A stretch of 64,000 nt of DNA from Maylandia zebra (GCF_041146795.1 NC_135180.1:39438294-39502293), one strand, 5' to 3'; shown: positions 44,768 to 63,900, counted from the first letter of the stretch. The notes: a model not told the origin generated them from the letters alone. Numbers and translations are program-made.

Positions 44768-47610
44768 GTGTGTAAGAACTGTATGTGTGGGTCAGTACTG
44801 TGTGGTGGTGTGATTGAGAGACCGTATCGCCTGCAGGAAGAAGCTCCTCCTCAGTCTCTCTGTGTTGGTCTTCAGGGAGCGAAATCGCTTTCCTGACCTC
44901 AGCAGAGAGAACAGTCTGTTGTTGGGATGGCTGAGGTCCTTCACGATCTTCCTGGCCTTGGTCCAGCACCGCCTGCTGTAGATTGAGTGCAGGTCAGGGA
45001 GCTCGGAGCGGATGGTGCGCTCAGCTGACCGCACAACCCTCTGTAGAGCTCGTCTGTCCTGCATGGTGCTGTTCCCGAACCAGGTTAAGATGTTTCCCGT
45101 CAGGATGCTCTCTATGGTGCACGAGTAAAAGTTCCTGAGCACCTTGGAGGGCAGTTGGAAGTCTCTCAAGCGTCTGAGGTGGTAGAGACGCTGTCGGGCC
45201 TTTTTCACCACGGTGTTGATGTGACAGGACCATGACAGGTCCTGCGTGATGTGAACTCCGAGGTATTTGAAGCTGTCCACTCTCTCCACTGGGCACTCGT
45301 TGATGACGGGGGTCTGGTAGTTCCTCTCCTGCTTAGTGCTGAAGTCCACTATCAGCTCCTTTGTCTTACTGACGTTTAGAAGGAGGTTGTTCCTCTGGCA
45401 CCAGTTCTCCAGATTCCTAATCTCCTTCAGGTAGGCCGTCTCGTTGTTATCAGAGATCAGGCCCACCACGACGGTGTCGTCAGCAAACTTGATGATGGTG
45501 GTGGAGCTGGTAGTGGCCACACAGTCATATGTGTACAAAGAGTACAGCAGGGGGCTCAGAACACACCCCTGGGGGGCTCCAGTGCTGAGAGTGGTGGAGG
45601 CTGAGACATGTCCGCCCATCCTTACTGCCTGTGGTCTGCCAGTTAGGAAGTTGGAGATCCACTGACACATAGATGAGCTGAGTCCCAGATGCTCCAGCTT
45701 GGTGGTGAGTGTGGAGGGAATTATGGTGTTAAATGCAGAGCTGTAGTCTATGAAGAGCATTTTAACATAATTCCCCCTTCTAGTGTCCAAGTGAGTGAGT
45801 GATGTGTGGAGGAGATGAGAGATGGCATCGTCTGTGGAACGATTTGGACGGTAAGCGAACTGTAGTGGGTCCAGTGTGTCTGGTAGTGAAGAAATGATGA
45901 AGTCTCTGACCAGGCGTTCAAAGCACTTCATCACTACTGAGGTGAGGGCTACAGGGCGATAGTCATTGAGAGAAGCAGGGTGGGGTTTCTTCGGGACAGG
46001 AACAATGATGGACTCTTTGAAGCATGTGGGGATCACCGACTGAGATAAAGAGATGTTGAATATCTCAGTGAACACAGGAGCTAGCTGGTATGCGCAGTCT
46101 CTTAGGATACGACCTGGGATGCCGTCTGGTCCTGCTGCTTTCCTGGTGTTCACTCTCTTGAAGGCTCTCCTTACTTCATGCTCGGAGATGACGAGCACGT
46201 TTCCGGTGCTGGCAGTATCTTCCTGTCTGCAGCCGTTAGCGCCGCTAACACTAGCATTGTTGGAGACCTTAGCTGGAGCCTCGAAGCGAGCATAGAAAGT
46301 GTTCAGCTCGTCTGCCAGAGTCACGGCCGCGTTCGTCATACCGGTTGTTGGTGCTTTATAGTCCGTTATTGTCCTTAGTCCCCGCCACAGGCTCCTAGAG
46401 TCCCTCTGTTGGAGTTGTGACTCTAGTTTCCTCCCGTAGCGCTGCTTCGCCTCTTTCACCGCCCTCCGCACGTTATATGACGCGGCTTTGTACGGGTCCA
46501 TGTCCCCCGTCATGAGTCCCGTGTTGTAGGCAGCGGTGCGGGATCTCAGAGCGTCGCGGATGGTTTTATCCACCCACGGCTTCTGGTTGGGAAACGTTGT
46601 GATAGTCTTTGTCTCCACGGTATCATCCGCTAGTTTCCCGATGAATCCCACAACCGCTTCCGTAAACACGTTGACGTCATCGTCGGAGCTGTTTCTGAAC
46701 ATGCCCCAGTCTGCGTCATCGAGTGCGTCCTGTAACGCGGCCACCGATTGATCCGTCCAGCGCGCGACCTTCCTCTGAACCGGAACTTCCTGTTTCAGCC
46801 TTTGTTTGTATTTTGGCATGAGGAAGATGGCGGCGTGATCAGATTTGCCAAACGGGGGGCGGGATTGTGCCTTGTAGCCGTCCTTGACCGTAGTGTAGCA
46901 GTGGTCCAGTGTCCTTTCACCTCTGCTGGGGCAGGTGATGTGTTGATAAAAGTTCGGCGCTGCGCGTTTGAGGTTGGCGCTATTAAAGTCCCCCGTCACA
47001 ATAAGCGCAGCGTCCCGGTGTTGTGTCTGGTGCTGTGTGAGTGCCTCATGCAGCTCGCATAAGGCGGTGACCGTGTCCGCTTGTGGTGGAATATAAACGG
47101 CACTTACAATGACCGATGTAAATTCCCGAGGTAGATAAAAAGGACGACACATGATGGACAGTAGTTCCAGATTTGGTGTGCAGGAGCGTGTGAGAGGAAC
47201 AACGTTCGCACTGTTGCACCAGTTGTTGTTCACCATTAAACACACGCCGCCTCCCCTTGACTTCCCCGAGTCCCGTGTCCTGTCCATGCGGTGAACCGAG
47301 AAGAACTCGGCCGGCTGGATGGCGTGGTCCGGCACCGCTGGGTTCAGCCATGTCTCGGTGAAGCAGAGGAGATTGCAGTCCCGAATGTCTCTCTGGAACT
47401 TTATCCTGGCCCTGAGGTCGTCAAGCTTGTTCTCCAGTGACTGGACGTTGGCGAGCAGGATGCTAGGCAGAGGTGTGCGGTGTGCACGAGCTCTCAGCCT
47501 GTTCCTGACGCCGGCTCGCTTCCCTCTAGGCCGCCGCCGCTTCCCTTTGTTCTCCCTCGAGATCTCACTCGGCCAGCTCGGATCCGGAGTTAAAAACTTC
47601 GAATTGTGAG
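44768..47610 (-). mobile_element. Rex1-like LINE with intact endonuclease-RT ORF
   Basis: An uninterrupted frame of at least 847 codons (47,335-44,792) continues upstream without stop to about 47,605, with no ATG there; the extension contains NVQSLENKLDDLRARI and CNLLCFTETWL, the start of an APE-type endonuclease. In the 847-residue numbering, GDFN is at 115-118, LDHCY at 143-147, SDHAAI at 165-170, and the RT box FADD at 617-620, with RPVALTS and GAPQGCVLSP before it. The protein would nick DNA and reverse-transcribe the LINE. The absence of stops suggests a young copy. The 5' end is probably truncated. Its 3' UTR is displaced to 37,014-37,467 by the LTR element. Confidence 0.92.
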
Positions 47611-47810
47611 TACATTGTATACCAATAGAAACAAGAGTGTCACTGTCATACCTAATGTACCCAGTGGTGATGATTTTGCCGATTTAGAAACGCTGAAAAC
47701 TAACTTAAAAAACAAAGACAAAGAAAAAGTGGTCGGAGCAGTCGTGACGGCAGCCGACCTCACCGGCGCCATCTATATAATTGTAGGCTGTGTATCCTTG
47801 AGGTGTTAAT
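47611..47810. other. possible further 5' LINE sequence
   Basis: Has short open frames on both strands but no motif that I recognise. It may be the 5' region of the LINE to the left. Confidence 0.3.
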
Positions 47811-48165
47811 GGGGTTATTGAAAATGTGTATATGTGCGTATGTGTGTATATACGTATGTATGGATAGATAGAAACATATATGTGTATATATTTAAAAAAA
47901 AAAAAAAAAAAATTACACATAGCATATAATGTAATTGAGAGGAGGTATTTCTGTAGTCTACTGATACTAGATAGTGGAAAAGGGGTGGGATTAAATAAGC
48001 TTATGCTTCTTCCTGCTCCTTTTTGAACATGGACGTTATTTGGAGTTGTGGTTGCTCGTTTTCCTTTTGTTTGCTTTGTTCATTTGTCTCTTTTAATTCT
48101 ATTTTTTTTATACTTTTTCAACATGTTAAAAATAAAGATTCAATCAATCAATCAATCAATCAGAC
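47811..48165 (+). mobile_element. LINE 3' UTR with (CAAT)n tail
   Basis: AAATAAGCTTATGCTTCTTCC, CCTTTTTGAACATGGACG and a terminal AAATAAAGATTCAATCAATC repeat are the familiar 3' end of a fish LINE (Tx1/L1-like or similar). An A19 run lies at about 47,893-47,911. No coding part remains. Confidence 0.65.
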
Positions 48166-48924
48166 ATTACAATGAGTGGAAAAAGACGTCTGACAACAAC
48201 TGTAGATGCTTTATTCATATGTTTACTCCAAAAATACAGTATTGCTTATGAACAGAAAGACTTTTGAAAAAAGGTCTCAAAGACCTTGTGTGTTTTATCA
48301 GTTTCTGAGACAGAAAAGCATCTGGGCTAACATTTAACATGTGAGGGACAGACATATAGTGGAGCTCTGGTGAGGTGTGGCCACATGATTTAAACGGAGT
48401 CAGTGGTGTGATCTAGTGATGTGTCGGTTGTGAACGAAACAGCTCTTAGAGCCGACTCTTTGAAGTGAACAACGCGAGCTGACTCCTTATTGGGAACTGT
48501 GGGGTTTTTCCTTCTCTCGCCCTCTCTCGCCCTTTTTTCCGCTTCACTCCGCACACGAGCCTTGTGCTTGCACTGAGCAGAGGGGGGAAGGGGCGGTAGT
48601 TACACTGGCAGTAGCACAGGAACAGAGCGGGAGGGAGAGAGAGAAAAAGAGAGGCAGGGACAACAACATTACAAAGGTATAGTAATCATACACAACTATT
48701 TTCAGTTGCAGATGATAAAGGATTCAGAAAGTTTATTCATGCAGCTCCATATGACAGAGAATGTGCATCTTCTTTTTGTTTTCATATTTTCATTTATATT
48801 TAATTGTGTTGTGGTTTGCAGTGTTTTGTGTTGTTTCACTTTAAATTTGTTTAAAAGGAAAAGGCTGAAATATTAAATAGTTAAAAGTTGAAAAGTAAAT
48901 AGTTGTTTTTTGTATTATATAATT

Positions 48925-49290
48925 AATTTATGGTACGGTGGTTAGCACTGTTGCTGCACAGCAAGAAGGTCCTGAGGTCAATTCCACCATCAGGCCGGGG
49001 TCTTTCTGTGTGGAGTTTGCATGTTCTCCCCCCGTGTTTGCGTGGGTTCCCTCCGGGTACTCCGGCTTCCTCCCACCGTCCAAAGACATGCAGCTTGTGG
49101 GGATAGGTTAATTGGATAATCCAAATTGCCACTAGGTGTGAATGTGAGTGTGAATGGTTGTCTGTCCCTGTGTGTTGGCCCTGCGACAGACTGGCGACCT
49201 GTCCAGGGTGTACCCCGCCTCTCGCCCTATAACAGCTGGGATAGGCTCCAGCGCCCCCCGCGACCCTGAAAAGGATAAGCGGAAGCGAAT
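48925..49290. repeat. common teleost SINE-like repeat nested in the hAT element
   Basis: GTTAGCACTGTTGCTGCACAG, GTGGAGTTTGCATGTTCTCC, CTCCGGCTTCCTCCCACCG, CCAAAGACATGCAGCTTGTG, GCGACCTGTCCAGGGTGTAC and GGGATAGGCTCCAGCGCC form a repeat seen throughout fish genomes. Family name not assigned. Confidence 0.75.
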
Positions 49291-49510
49291 CAGAATCAGA
49301 ATCAGAATCAGAATGGGTTTATTGCCAGATGTTGAGGTTTACAACATTAGGAATTTGCTGCGGTGCTTCAGTGCAAACAATAAGAATTAAAGTGCTATGT
49401 AGAAAGAAAGATATGTGCATGAGATATACATTAGATATATACATGAGAATAAGAATTAAGAGTGCTACGTAGAAGGATATATACATGAGTGCAGGTGGTG
49501 ATCAGTGCCA
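49285..49510. repeat. (GAATCA)n and LINE-tail fragment nested in the hAT element
   Basis: AATCAGAATCAGAATCAG followed by GGGTTTATTGCCAGATGTTG resembles a LINE 3' end of fish. Two near-repeats of AGTGCTA(T/C)GTAGAA follow (about 49,390-49,475). Confidence 0.5.
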
Positions 49511-50269
49511 GACATGAAATGATGCAGTGACACAGCGTAGGGTCATGTGTGAGTGGCGGGGACAGTCATGTGGAATGGATGGATGGATAATTAATTTATT
49601 ACATTTTATGTGGAGTGAATGAATAAAAGTATATTTACGGTGGCACCTAGAGACAAAGCACGTACCTAGAGACAAAGCACGTACAAACTCCAAAACATGT
49701 ACAAGACACAACAGAAGTGCTTCAGGGTGCTTTTGTTACCTAGTGGCTACACAAGCCAGGAAGTACCAACGACTGGATTTGGTGTGTGGTAGTAACGGGT
49801 AAATTTAGGTGATCTAGGTAGCTCTGTTTTGGAAGTTCAGTTAACTCTAGAAATGTGTTTAGGACTTTGCTTGTGCTTTTATATTTATAAATAAACATAT
49901 ATTAAAAAACATGTTTGTTTTTTTTCCATTAGTAATTCCTTTTGGGCATAATTTTATATTGTTGTTGATAATAAATTAATTAAAGCAACAAAACAACCTG
50001 AAGAGCTGGTTGGGAGCCGAAAGAGCCGGTTCCCTAAAAAAAGCCGGAATTCCCATCACTAGTGCGATCCAAAGGCAACAACGGGCCAAACATTTATTGG
50101 CTTCAGGATTATGACATTTTAACAACTGTTACTATTGTTTACTTTGTATTTATTTTAACAATTCCATATAGTTTCGTGTGTTTTTCACGTTCGTGCTGTG
50201 TTTTCATTGCTTATATTATAAATATTTCTTTTCAAACTGAATTAAAAAAAAACATAATTAATAAAAAAG

Positions 50270-50370
50270 AAGTTAGTGTGTGATATTACCGGTCAGGCGC
50301 TCTGCGGGCAGCTAAACCCGCTGTGTGTGTGACGTGTAGGACCTCCTCCTCCAACACACAAGCAGCAGTA
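50270..50370 (+). promoter_or_regulatory. eif4h proximal promoter / 5' UTR
   Basis: CpG-containing sequence (GGTCAGGCGCTCTGCGGGCA, GTGTGTGTGACGTGTAGG) directly before the start codon, after the end of the hAT element and an AT-rich spacer. No TATA box. The TGACGT is a possible CRE-like site. The transcription start is not determined. Confidence 0.5.
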
Positions 50371-57175
<6,805 letters not shown>

Positions 57176-60100
57176 GAGACTGAAGGCCGCACGGCCGTAG
57201 GGAGGGAGGGAGGGGGCGGGGGAGAGGGAGGTTAGGGGGGCGAGAGCGAACTTTAACCAAGAAACGCCAAACGGGGTGATTTAGACGCCACAGTTAGTCC
57301 TTCCTGACAGACGGCCAGCTAGCGAGCGAGCGAGCGGACGCTGCCCTCCTCCTCTTCTTCTTCTTCTTCCTGTTTGAGTTCAGTTTGAGCAGAATATTTA
57401 TTCTTAGTGGGAATAAAGACGAATCGCACTCTGACACTCTGATCAGTAATAAACCTGTAAACACAACACGGCGAGCAGCTCGTCAATGCATGTTCCGTCT
57501 TTGGGTTTCTCTGCCCCGCCCCCTCACCGCCACCTCCGCTTTCTGTGATGTCATACCTGCTTTGTCCTGTAGCCCCGCCCCATCCTCTTCTGGGTCAACG
57601 GTTGCCCACATTTACTCCAACAGAAAGAAGCTCGGAGGTTAAACCTGTAAAGTCTTTTAGTGTTTCTTTTTTGTATTTTATAGTTGTTGAACTACAGCCC
57701 TGCCCCCTCACTCTGATTGGTTGAAAATGTCCCCCACTTTAGTTGTTTTGTTGTTTTAATCTTTGGTGTCTTTTGTTGATTTGGTTAGCGTTACAGCAGC
57801 TTGTCGTCCTGGGTGGGTGGGGTTTAATGCCTGGCTCTCAGCAAGCTCCGCCCACTCAGGTGTCCACAGCAGACCCAGTTGATGAAATAAGTAAACTGCT
57901 AAAAAGCTTTAGACTTCTGTTCCCATGATGCTCTGCTAGCACAGACAGGTGCTGCATTCACTGTCTGCAGAATTTTACATGAAAAATCAAAAAACGGTGC
58001 ATTCAGGTGCAGGAGACAGCTCCTCGGGAATCATTAAATCCTACTAGTTTTCCTGATTTATGACTGTGGAAGAACAGACCCTGAATGCAGCACAGTTTGA
58101 AAAGGCTCTGATTGGCTGTGTTCTGTCGGGTTTGCAGCGATGTGGCAGTGTCCTGTCCAATCAGCTTTAACAATGCCTCCCACACTGAACACACAGAAGG
58201 GAATCTTTTCTGATTGGTCTGTTGATCCACACTGAAAACTTTTATATATATTTTTTAATTTAATTGTATCTATTTTTTTTCTTCTTTTTTTCTTTTAGCT
58301 CTTCCCATTTGATTTTTAACTTTTCCTGAAACATTAGCTCTGAGTCACCGTTCGCCTTATTATGAGTTGAATGATTATGAACTGTTCTCTCAGGAACTGC
58401 GTCATATTTTTGTAGGAAACAAAATCTACCAGCTTTTATTTAATGTTGGTGAAAATGTTAAGGAAATGTTGTAAGAGAAGTTTGACCACCAACAGCAATG
58501 ACAGCAGAAATAAGTGAAGACATTGAGCCCGGTCTCTATTGATTCTGTCTCCGTTTGTTTGGTTTACAGGTTTTTACAGGCTCACTGAGACTAAATGTGT
58601 AGGCGTATTCTCAAACTTCATAAACTATCCGGTCGTTAAGTCTGACGTCACTAGCCGTGTCTGGGCCTAAACTCCGCTGCAGGTCCATATATCAAACGAT
58701 CACTATGGCATTACTGAGAGTTAAAAACTGTCTAAAGTCTTTCATCTTTAATAAAATGATCAGCGTTCTGCTCTACCAGGTGTAACAATTGAGTTTAACA
58801 TCCAGGCATCCATGAAAACGGAATTTATGACATTTAACGGAGTTAGAAGTTAGCAGGGAGTTAGCTCGCTAGCTTCTATCTAAATACAATATAGCATGTC
58901 CTGCCTGCGGGGTTTTGGAAACAAATTCAAACGTACAGCTCTGTTATCACTTCCAGCATAAATGAAGACAGAAAACTAAACAGCAGTGACGTTTGTAGGG
59001 TTACTGAAGTTGGGCTAGCTGGTATATAATGTTGTGCTACGTGACCGCTAGCGACACAGCTATGTTAGCATAATATAAACAAGCTAACTTTTTCCACTCG
59101 ATAAAAGTTAACGTGAGTGTTCTCGGTGGTCAGGAACAAATGTAATCGCATGGCAGGATGCTGTAAAAGGACCAAACTTCAGCCAGGAGAACAACTGAGA
59201 TAATCCATCCACAATACGAGGTTAGTCATTCATATACTGCTGCATGGGCTGGGCTGTAGCTACATCCTAAGGTTTTAAAAACTGAGCTTAAATAAATGAT
59301 TAGTGGTAATAAAAGCCGAGGGAGGTCAACAGGGATCACTGACTGTTTTAGGAGCTTTTTGAGATCAAATAGAAGAAAATACATAACATTAAACATGTTA
59401 ACAACACAAAAGCCATATTAAACGCAGACTACTTTAGACCCGGAAGTAGGATTCGTCACGTCATCACTTAACGACCGGATATGTGCAGAACTGTTACTGC
59501 TTTAATGTCGTCAGGTGGTCCCATGTGCTCTGAAGTTTCCTGTTCAGGCCCACCACCCTCCAAAATCTGTGAGAAGCTCAGTTAGTCTCTGTACTTTGTA
59601 AAAGATGATGGCAGCGCTGTCGTACTCGCACTGAGCGAGGTTAAATCACTTGACGGCAGCTAAAGCAGTGAAAATGTTCTGGACTCTGAACGGTCCCTCG
59701 AATCCAGGCAGACGATTTTCATTCATAAAAATCAGGGAGGACAAAATAAGTTCAAAGTGTTTTTCTTAACTTTTATTTTTCCCTTCCTTTGCTCCCCTTT
59801 TTCATCTCTTCCTTCTTTTTTTCTCCTTCCATCTGTCTTTGATTACAGCACTGAGTCATTTAAAGCCGCCACCACAGATCCCAACCAGACGGTGGCGCTA
59901 GCACGCCGCATTGCCGACAGAACAGAAGAAACCGAAAGCTTTTTTTTTTTTTTTTTTTTTTTCTTTTCTTTTTTTTGTGCTGTTTGGTGGTTTCAGTGTG
60001 GGTCAGACGCCAGCGTCCACCGATAAATTGTTGTAAAGTTGATTGTGTACAATAAAGATGGGGCTTTGGTCTGGAACCTGTAACTTCTGTGTGTTTCTCT

Positions 60101-60290
60101 GTGGCCCGACAGGAAACTGGCTGTAAACCCGGCCCAGGTGAAAGCTTTCAGGTGTGGGTCTGCGTCGCTTTGACATCATGTGGTTTTTTTTTTTTTTTGT
60201 TTTTCTTGGAGGTAAAATGCAGAAACGTTTCTGAATAAACAACTGTTAGAACTTTCCTTTCCTTGAGTTTATGGCAATAAAACTGTCTTC
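57176..60290 (+). other. eif4h 3' untranslated region (extent inferred)
   Basis: No other gene is visible up to the AATAAA signals at 60,051-60,056 and 60,276-60,281. Earlier AATAAA-like sequences at about 57,412 and 57,449 could give a short form. A long form would carry the MITE at 58,628-59,479. Poly-T runs lie at 59,940-59,962 and about 60,185-60,199. Confidence 0.45.
58628..59479 (-). mobile_element. 852 bp MITE, copy 2 (inverted relative to copy 1)
   Basis: Ends TCCGGTCGTTAAG and CTTAACGACCGGA are exact complements; the imperfect inverted repeat continues through a TGACGT motif. TA flanks both ends (58,626-58,627 and 59,480-59,481), the target duplication of Tc1/mariner-like elements. 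No open frame of note. Reverse complement of 15,546-16,400. Confidence 0.9.
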
Positions 60291-60419
60291 ATCTTTGTCC
60301 TCATACCAACCCGAATGTGTTTAATTTCAGGGTGGGGGAGGCGGGGCATTGATTCCTCATTACATTTTTATTTTTCTTCCAAATGAAAGAAGAATAAAGA
60401 ATAAAGCTCGTTCTGTTCT

Positions 60420-61060
60420 GCCTCTGTATGTCTGTGTCGCTCCGACGAGCAGCTCCTGCTGCGGTGACCGGCGTTAATGTTAAACATGACCACAGTCTAC
60501 AACTTCATCAGGTACACCTCTCCAGCAGCTGGTTGGAGCTCCTTCAGTCGTTGCTCAGAGGTGACATCATCACACACCTGCTGGAGGTGGTTCCGGAGAT
60601 GCTGCAGGACCTTGCTGAGGGTCTTGGTGGATGTGGGAGGGCTCTTAGAAAGTTTGTTCAACATCTAAAGCAGTTTCACTCATTTCTAAAGGTATCCTGA
60701 CTTCAGCTGTTTCATTTACAGTCTGGTCACCTGGGACAAACTGAACTCGCTGGACAGGCTTAGAAAGCCGGAAGGTCTCGGTACTATAACTGGACGTCAG
60801 CATGAAGTGGCAGGTTGGCTCTGAGAGTAAAGGGTTTGTTCTGGGAGCTCAGGGGCCTCGCTGAGCCAGCAGCGCTCCTATTTCTGTTCATGTCCGCCAG
60901 ATTGAAGACCGGGACCAATATTGGAACCGCTGACATCAGTGAGGGGCTACTGCAAGGAACTCACCGATGTTGGTCCACAGGTTCTGATCAGTCGGGCTTC
61001 AGCTTCCACTACATTAATAACCGGTTCTCTCCCAAACCCAGCAGCAGGCTGCTGAGAAAC
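60420..61060. other. repeat-like region of unknown origin
   Basis: Several short open frames (for example 60,428-60,700, +) look like decayed mobile-element coding sequence rather than a fish gene, but I cannot name the family. Confidence 0.3.
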
Positions 61061-61069
61061 AGCCTTCAG

Positions 61070-61230
61070 CTCAATTTAATTTATGCATGCATGTAGCACC
61101 AAACCACAGCTACAGTTGCCTCTGGGCCCTTCATATTATAAAGTAAAGACTACAACAGTACAGAGAATCCCCAACGATCTCACGACTTGAGTAAGCACTT
61201 GGCAACAGCGGTAAGGAAAAACCCGTTTGA
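61070..61230. repeat. decayed copy of the 29,585 repeat
   Basis: TAGCACCAAACCACAGCTACAG, ACAGAGAATCCCCAAC and GGCAACAGCGGTAAGGAAAA correspond in order to the clearer copy at 29,585-29,860. Confidence 0.6.
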
Positions 61231-61739
61231 ATCAGAAGTTAAACGTGCAGGTAAAAAGAAGGGGAGCAGGCTTTCTCATACATGATGTATGTATCTGTAA
61301 CCAGGCAGAATAAACTCAATCACTCATTAAACCGGTGGTTCAGTTCTGACCTGTAACATGTATTTTGCTGTTGTGGGGTAAAGGGGCGGGGCTGAGAAAA
61401 TACAGGTGTGCTTTAAATGAGTTTCTCCAGGTTTCATTCACCTGTGTGTCTACTGTTCATTCAGTTTGAGTTTGACATCTACTCCTTATTGTGGTAGATG
61501 TGTGTATTTTATGACACTCACACCATCCTAAACGCATTTGGAATTATTTCCTTTAAACTCAGTAATCCAGTCAAACTGAGCGCCACCTGTGGGCGGGGCC
61601 TGTTAGCACAGGTAATCATCCAAGTCTGAGGGTAATCGATCAGGTTACACTTAAATAAAGTTCTCGAAAAAATAAAAGTTCAAAAACGGTTTCTGCTATT
61701 ATAAATAAGTCAAAGTTGTAATTCACTTAAGTACAAATG

Positions 61740-61980
61740 CTGGCGTCCTCCGGTGTGTGCGTGCGTGTGCGCGCGTGCGTCCGAAGTCTTCCTGGTTGGC
61801 TGTGTTGTTGTCTCAGCCCTCGCAGTGTCTCTGTGCTCCTGTTATTCCTTCACTTCCTCCTTCAGGTCGTCGACATGTTGTTTAACTAACTAGCAGCTGC
61901 TGGTTAGTGTTTCTTAACTACCATCAACTTGTCCGGGAGTTAGCTATCTGCTAGCTCTAGCAACCCTGTCATCAACAGGT
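61740..61980 (+). promoter_or_regulatory. probable promoter and 5' untranslated exon of a downstream gene
   Basis: CpG-rich start (GTGTGTGCGTGCGTGTGCGCGCGTGCG) followed by plain sequence ending CATCAACAG|gtaaga at 61,980/61,981, a consensus donor. This fits a non-coding first exon. Confidence 0.45.
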
Positions 61981-62169
61981 AAGACGCCTCATTACGTCGG
62001 TAACCGACCCGGCTATTTGTCAGTTAACCCGTAAAGTGAGACAGTTAACCCGGTCTAAGTGTCCGAGCTACTGTCGTCTGTCCTGCTCTGAGTTTCTTTG
62101 AGTCTTTGCTCTTTTCAAACTTCTCTAACCAGCCTAGCGTTAGCATAGTTTTTAGCCTCCTAGCCGCAG

Positions 62170-62241
62170 ATGGTACTTCCCGGACTTAACATGCCGGATT
62201 CCGTTAACAAACCGTCGGATTTAAAGTCCCGTGAGTTACCG
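62170..62241 (+). CDS. candidate first coding exon, gene unidentified
   Basis: ATG at 62,170 is preceded by CCGCAG and opens 24 codons (MVLPGLNMPDSVNKPSDLKS and four more) to a good donor, CCG|gtaagt. A second in-frame ATG is at codon 8. Together with the upstream donor at 61,980 it looks like the second exon of a plus-strand gene continuing beyond the window or at a distance. I do not recognise the peptide and see no continuing exon in the last 1.7 kb. Confidence 0.4.
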
Positions 62242-63479
62242 GTAAGTGTATAATCATCTCTGAACAAAGTAATTCGGACTTCACGCCACTTATATGGAGA
62301 CGTTTTCTCATTCGGCTCTCAGTTATAATTAAACAATGCTCATTTAAATGACACGCCAGCTTGAATACCGATGAAGTTTAGTCGGAGTCAAGTTGTGTGC
62401 CGTGTTGATGATTTATTAAATACGAATCTCGAAACTTTATGAAACATAAAGCCGAATTCATCAGAACATTAGCGGGAATATTTCAACAGTTTTTCCACAG
62501 TGTTTTTTTTAACGTCGGCGACAAACGCGACACAAACGTCCATTTTTCTCACGGAATTCGGCTAACTGTCACCTGTGTGCAAAACGAAGTTGTTTTTGGC
62601 CATTTACAGTGTTTATTTCACGACAACAACAAACCTGTAGCGTAAAATACTGAACTCAGACTTTAATATCAGAAGTTCCAGTAAAATGTGGTCACGTGTC
62701 TTTGGATAAAGCGAGATTAAAGCTGTTTGTTATGGAGACAAATATGAGTCATGTTTGTAAAGTAAGAATCCAGTTCTGTGAAACGTGAAGCAGAGTTGAT
62801 GAGAATAAGAACAGCGAGCAGTTTTTAGTATACAACCTTATTATCGAGCGCTACGCGAAAGAAACATCAGTTTTTCTTATGGAGTCTGGCAAATGGGGAA
62901 ATTGTTGAAATGACCAGAAACAATCAGTGATTAAAGATAAGGTGGCGAAAGCTGTGGAGGGTTGGTGAGGGCAGCACTGACAGGTTCAGCTGCTTTATAA
63001 AAGCGACTGTTTACAATTTAGGTGAATTTTTAATTTTTCTTTTTGTTTCCAGACGTGACTTTGTGGTTTCACTTCAGTTTTTACTGTTTAAAGTGTTTAC
63101 TTTCATTTTAGTTCTTCTTTGTCACGTGAAACTTTAAAAATCAAAGTTTTCAAATATTTCACATGATATAGTAGAAATGCCTGAGCAGCAAGCATCTAAT
63201 CTGAAGTTAGCGTTCAATAACATGCTGAGAATGCAGAGAGAGATCATTGAGTTGGTGCGCTGTGTTGAACTTAGTCACAGCGACTGTCTTAATACCTATT
63301 GGATCACCATGGTAACTGATGCTGAGCACAAACTGGACTGGAGCCGGTGAGGTTCAGTGTAACATGCTCAGGTGGGCTGTGGCATTCAAAGCTCGCGCTC
63401 GCCGTCACGCCGCCATCAGCCTGATATAGGCAGGATCCACACTTTCATGCTGTTAGACTGGGGCAGCAGAAACTGAGCT
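62242..63479. other. presumed intron, no feature seen
   Basis: AT-rich sequence without coding or repeat patterns that I can support. Confidence 0.35.
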
Positions 63480-63900
63480 TCAGACCAGGCAGCATTTTTC
63501 CATCTTCTATTGTCGTTTAGTGGCTTCAGTTTGTTGTTCACAGCTGGCAGGTGTGGCACCTGCGGGTCAGCGTACTGGGGTTGGTCATTCGAGTTCCTGT
63601 TGCCTCGCTCTCAGCTTGAAGCAGACTGTCTATTGTCTCCCAGAGAGCTGCCTCTCACGGGACCTTTTCTCACATTCTCGGTAAACTCAGAGATGGCTGT
63701 GTGGGAAACTCCCAGCACATCAGCAGTTTCTGAAACACTCTGATCCATGTGTCTAAATGCACGGAGCTCCTGTCGTGTGATTGGCTGATCAGATACTTGT
63801 GTTGAGGAGCGGTTGAAGAGGTGTACGAGCGGCCATGTATGTTTCGGTACGAGCTCAGTCTGGTCAATCATTTTTGTCTTCCACGCGTCACACTTCATCA
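63480..63900 (-). mobile_element. Tc1-like DNA transposon remnant
   Basis: The minus strand 63,901-63,611 contains SVSETADVLGVSHTAISEFTEN, the shape of the first helix-turn-helix of a Tc1-type transposase, though no catalytic domain follows. The plus strand shows CTGATCCATGTGTCTAAATGC and GTGTGATTGGCTGATCAGA, which match the right-end part of the fish repeat whose left end (ACTTTATTAGGTAC) is seen near 10,705. Confidence 0.6.

Larger units (their letters stand above)
48414..50061. mobile_element. non-autonomous hAT element, 1,648 bp, with 8 bp TSD
   Basis: Ends TAGTGATG and CATCACTA. Flanks GTGTGATC (48,406-48,413) and GTGCGATC (50,062-50,069) form an 8 bp duplication with one mismatch. Subterminal AGAGCCGACTCTTTG at the left and AAAGAGCCGGTTCCCT at the right are related in inverted orientation. 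The interior holds other repeats (48,925-49,510) and no transposase. It ends about 310 bp before the eif4h start codon. Confidence 0.82.

Noticed and set aside
44792..47335. Host reverse-transcriptase-like gene
   Set aside because: Endonuclease-RT order, 3' UTR shared with other copies and 5' truncation show it is a LINE insertion.
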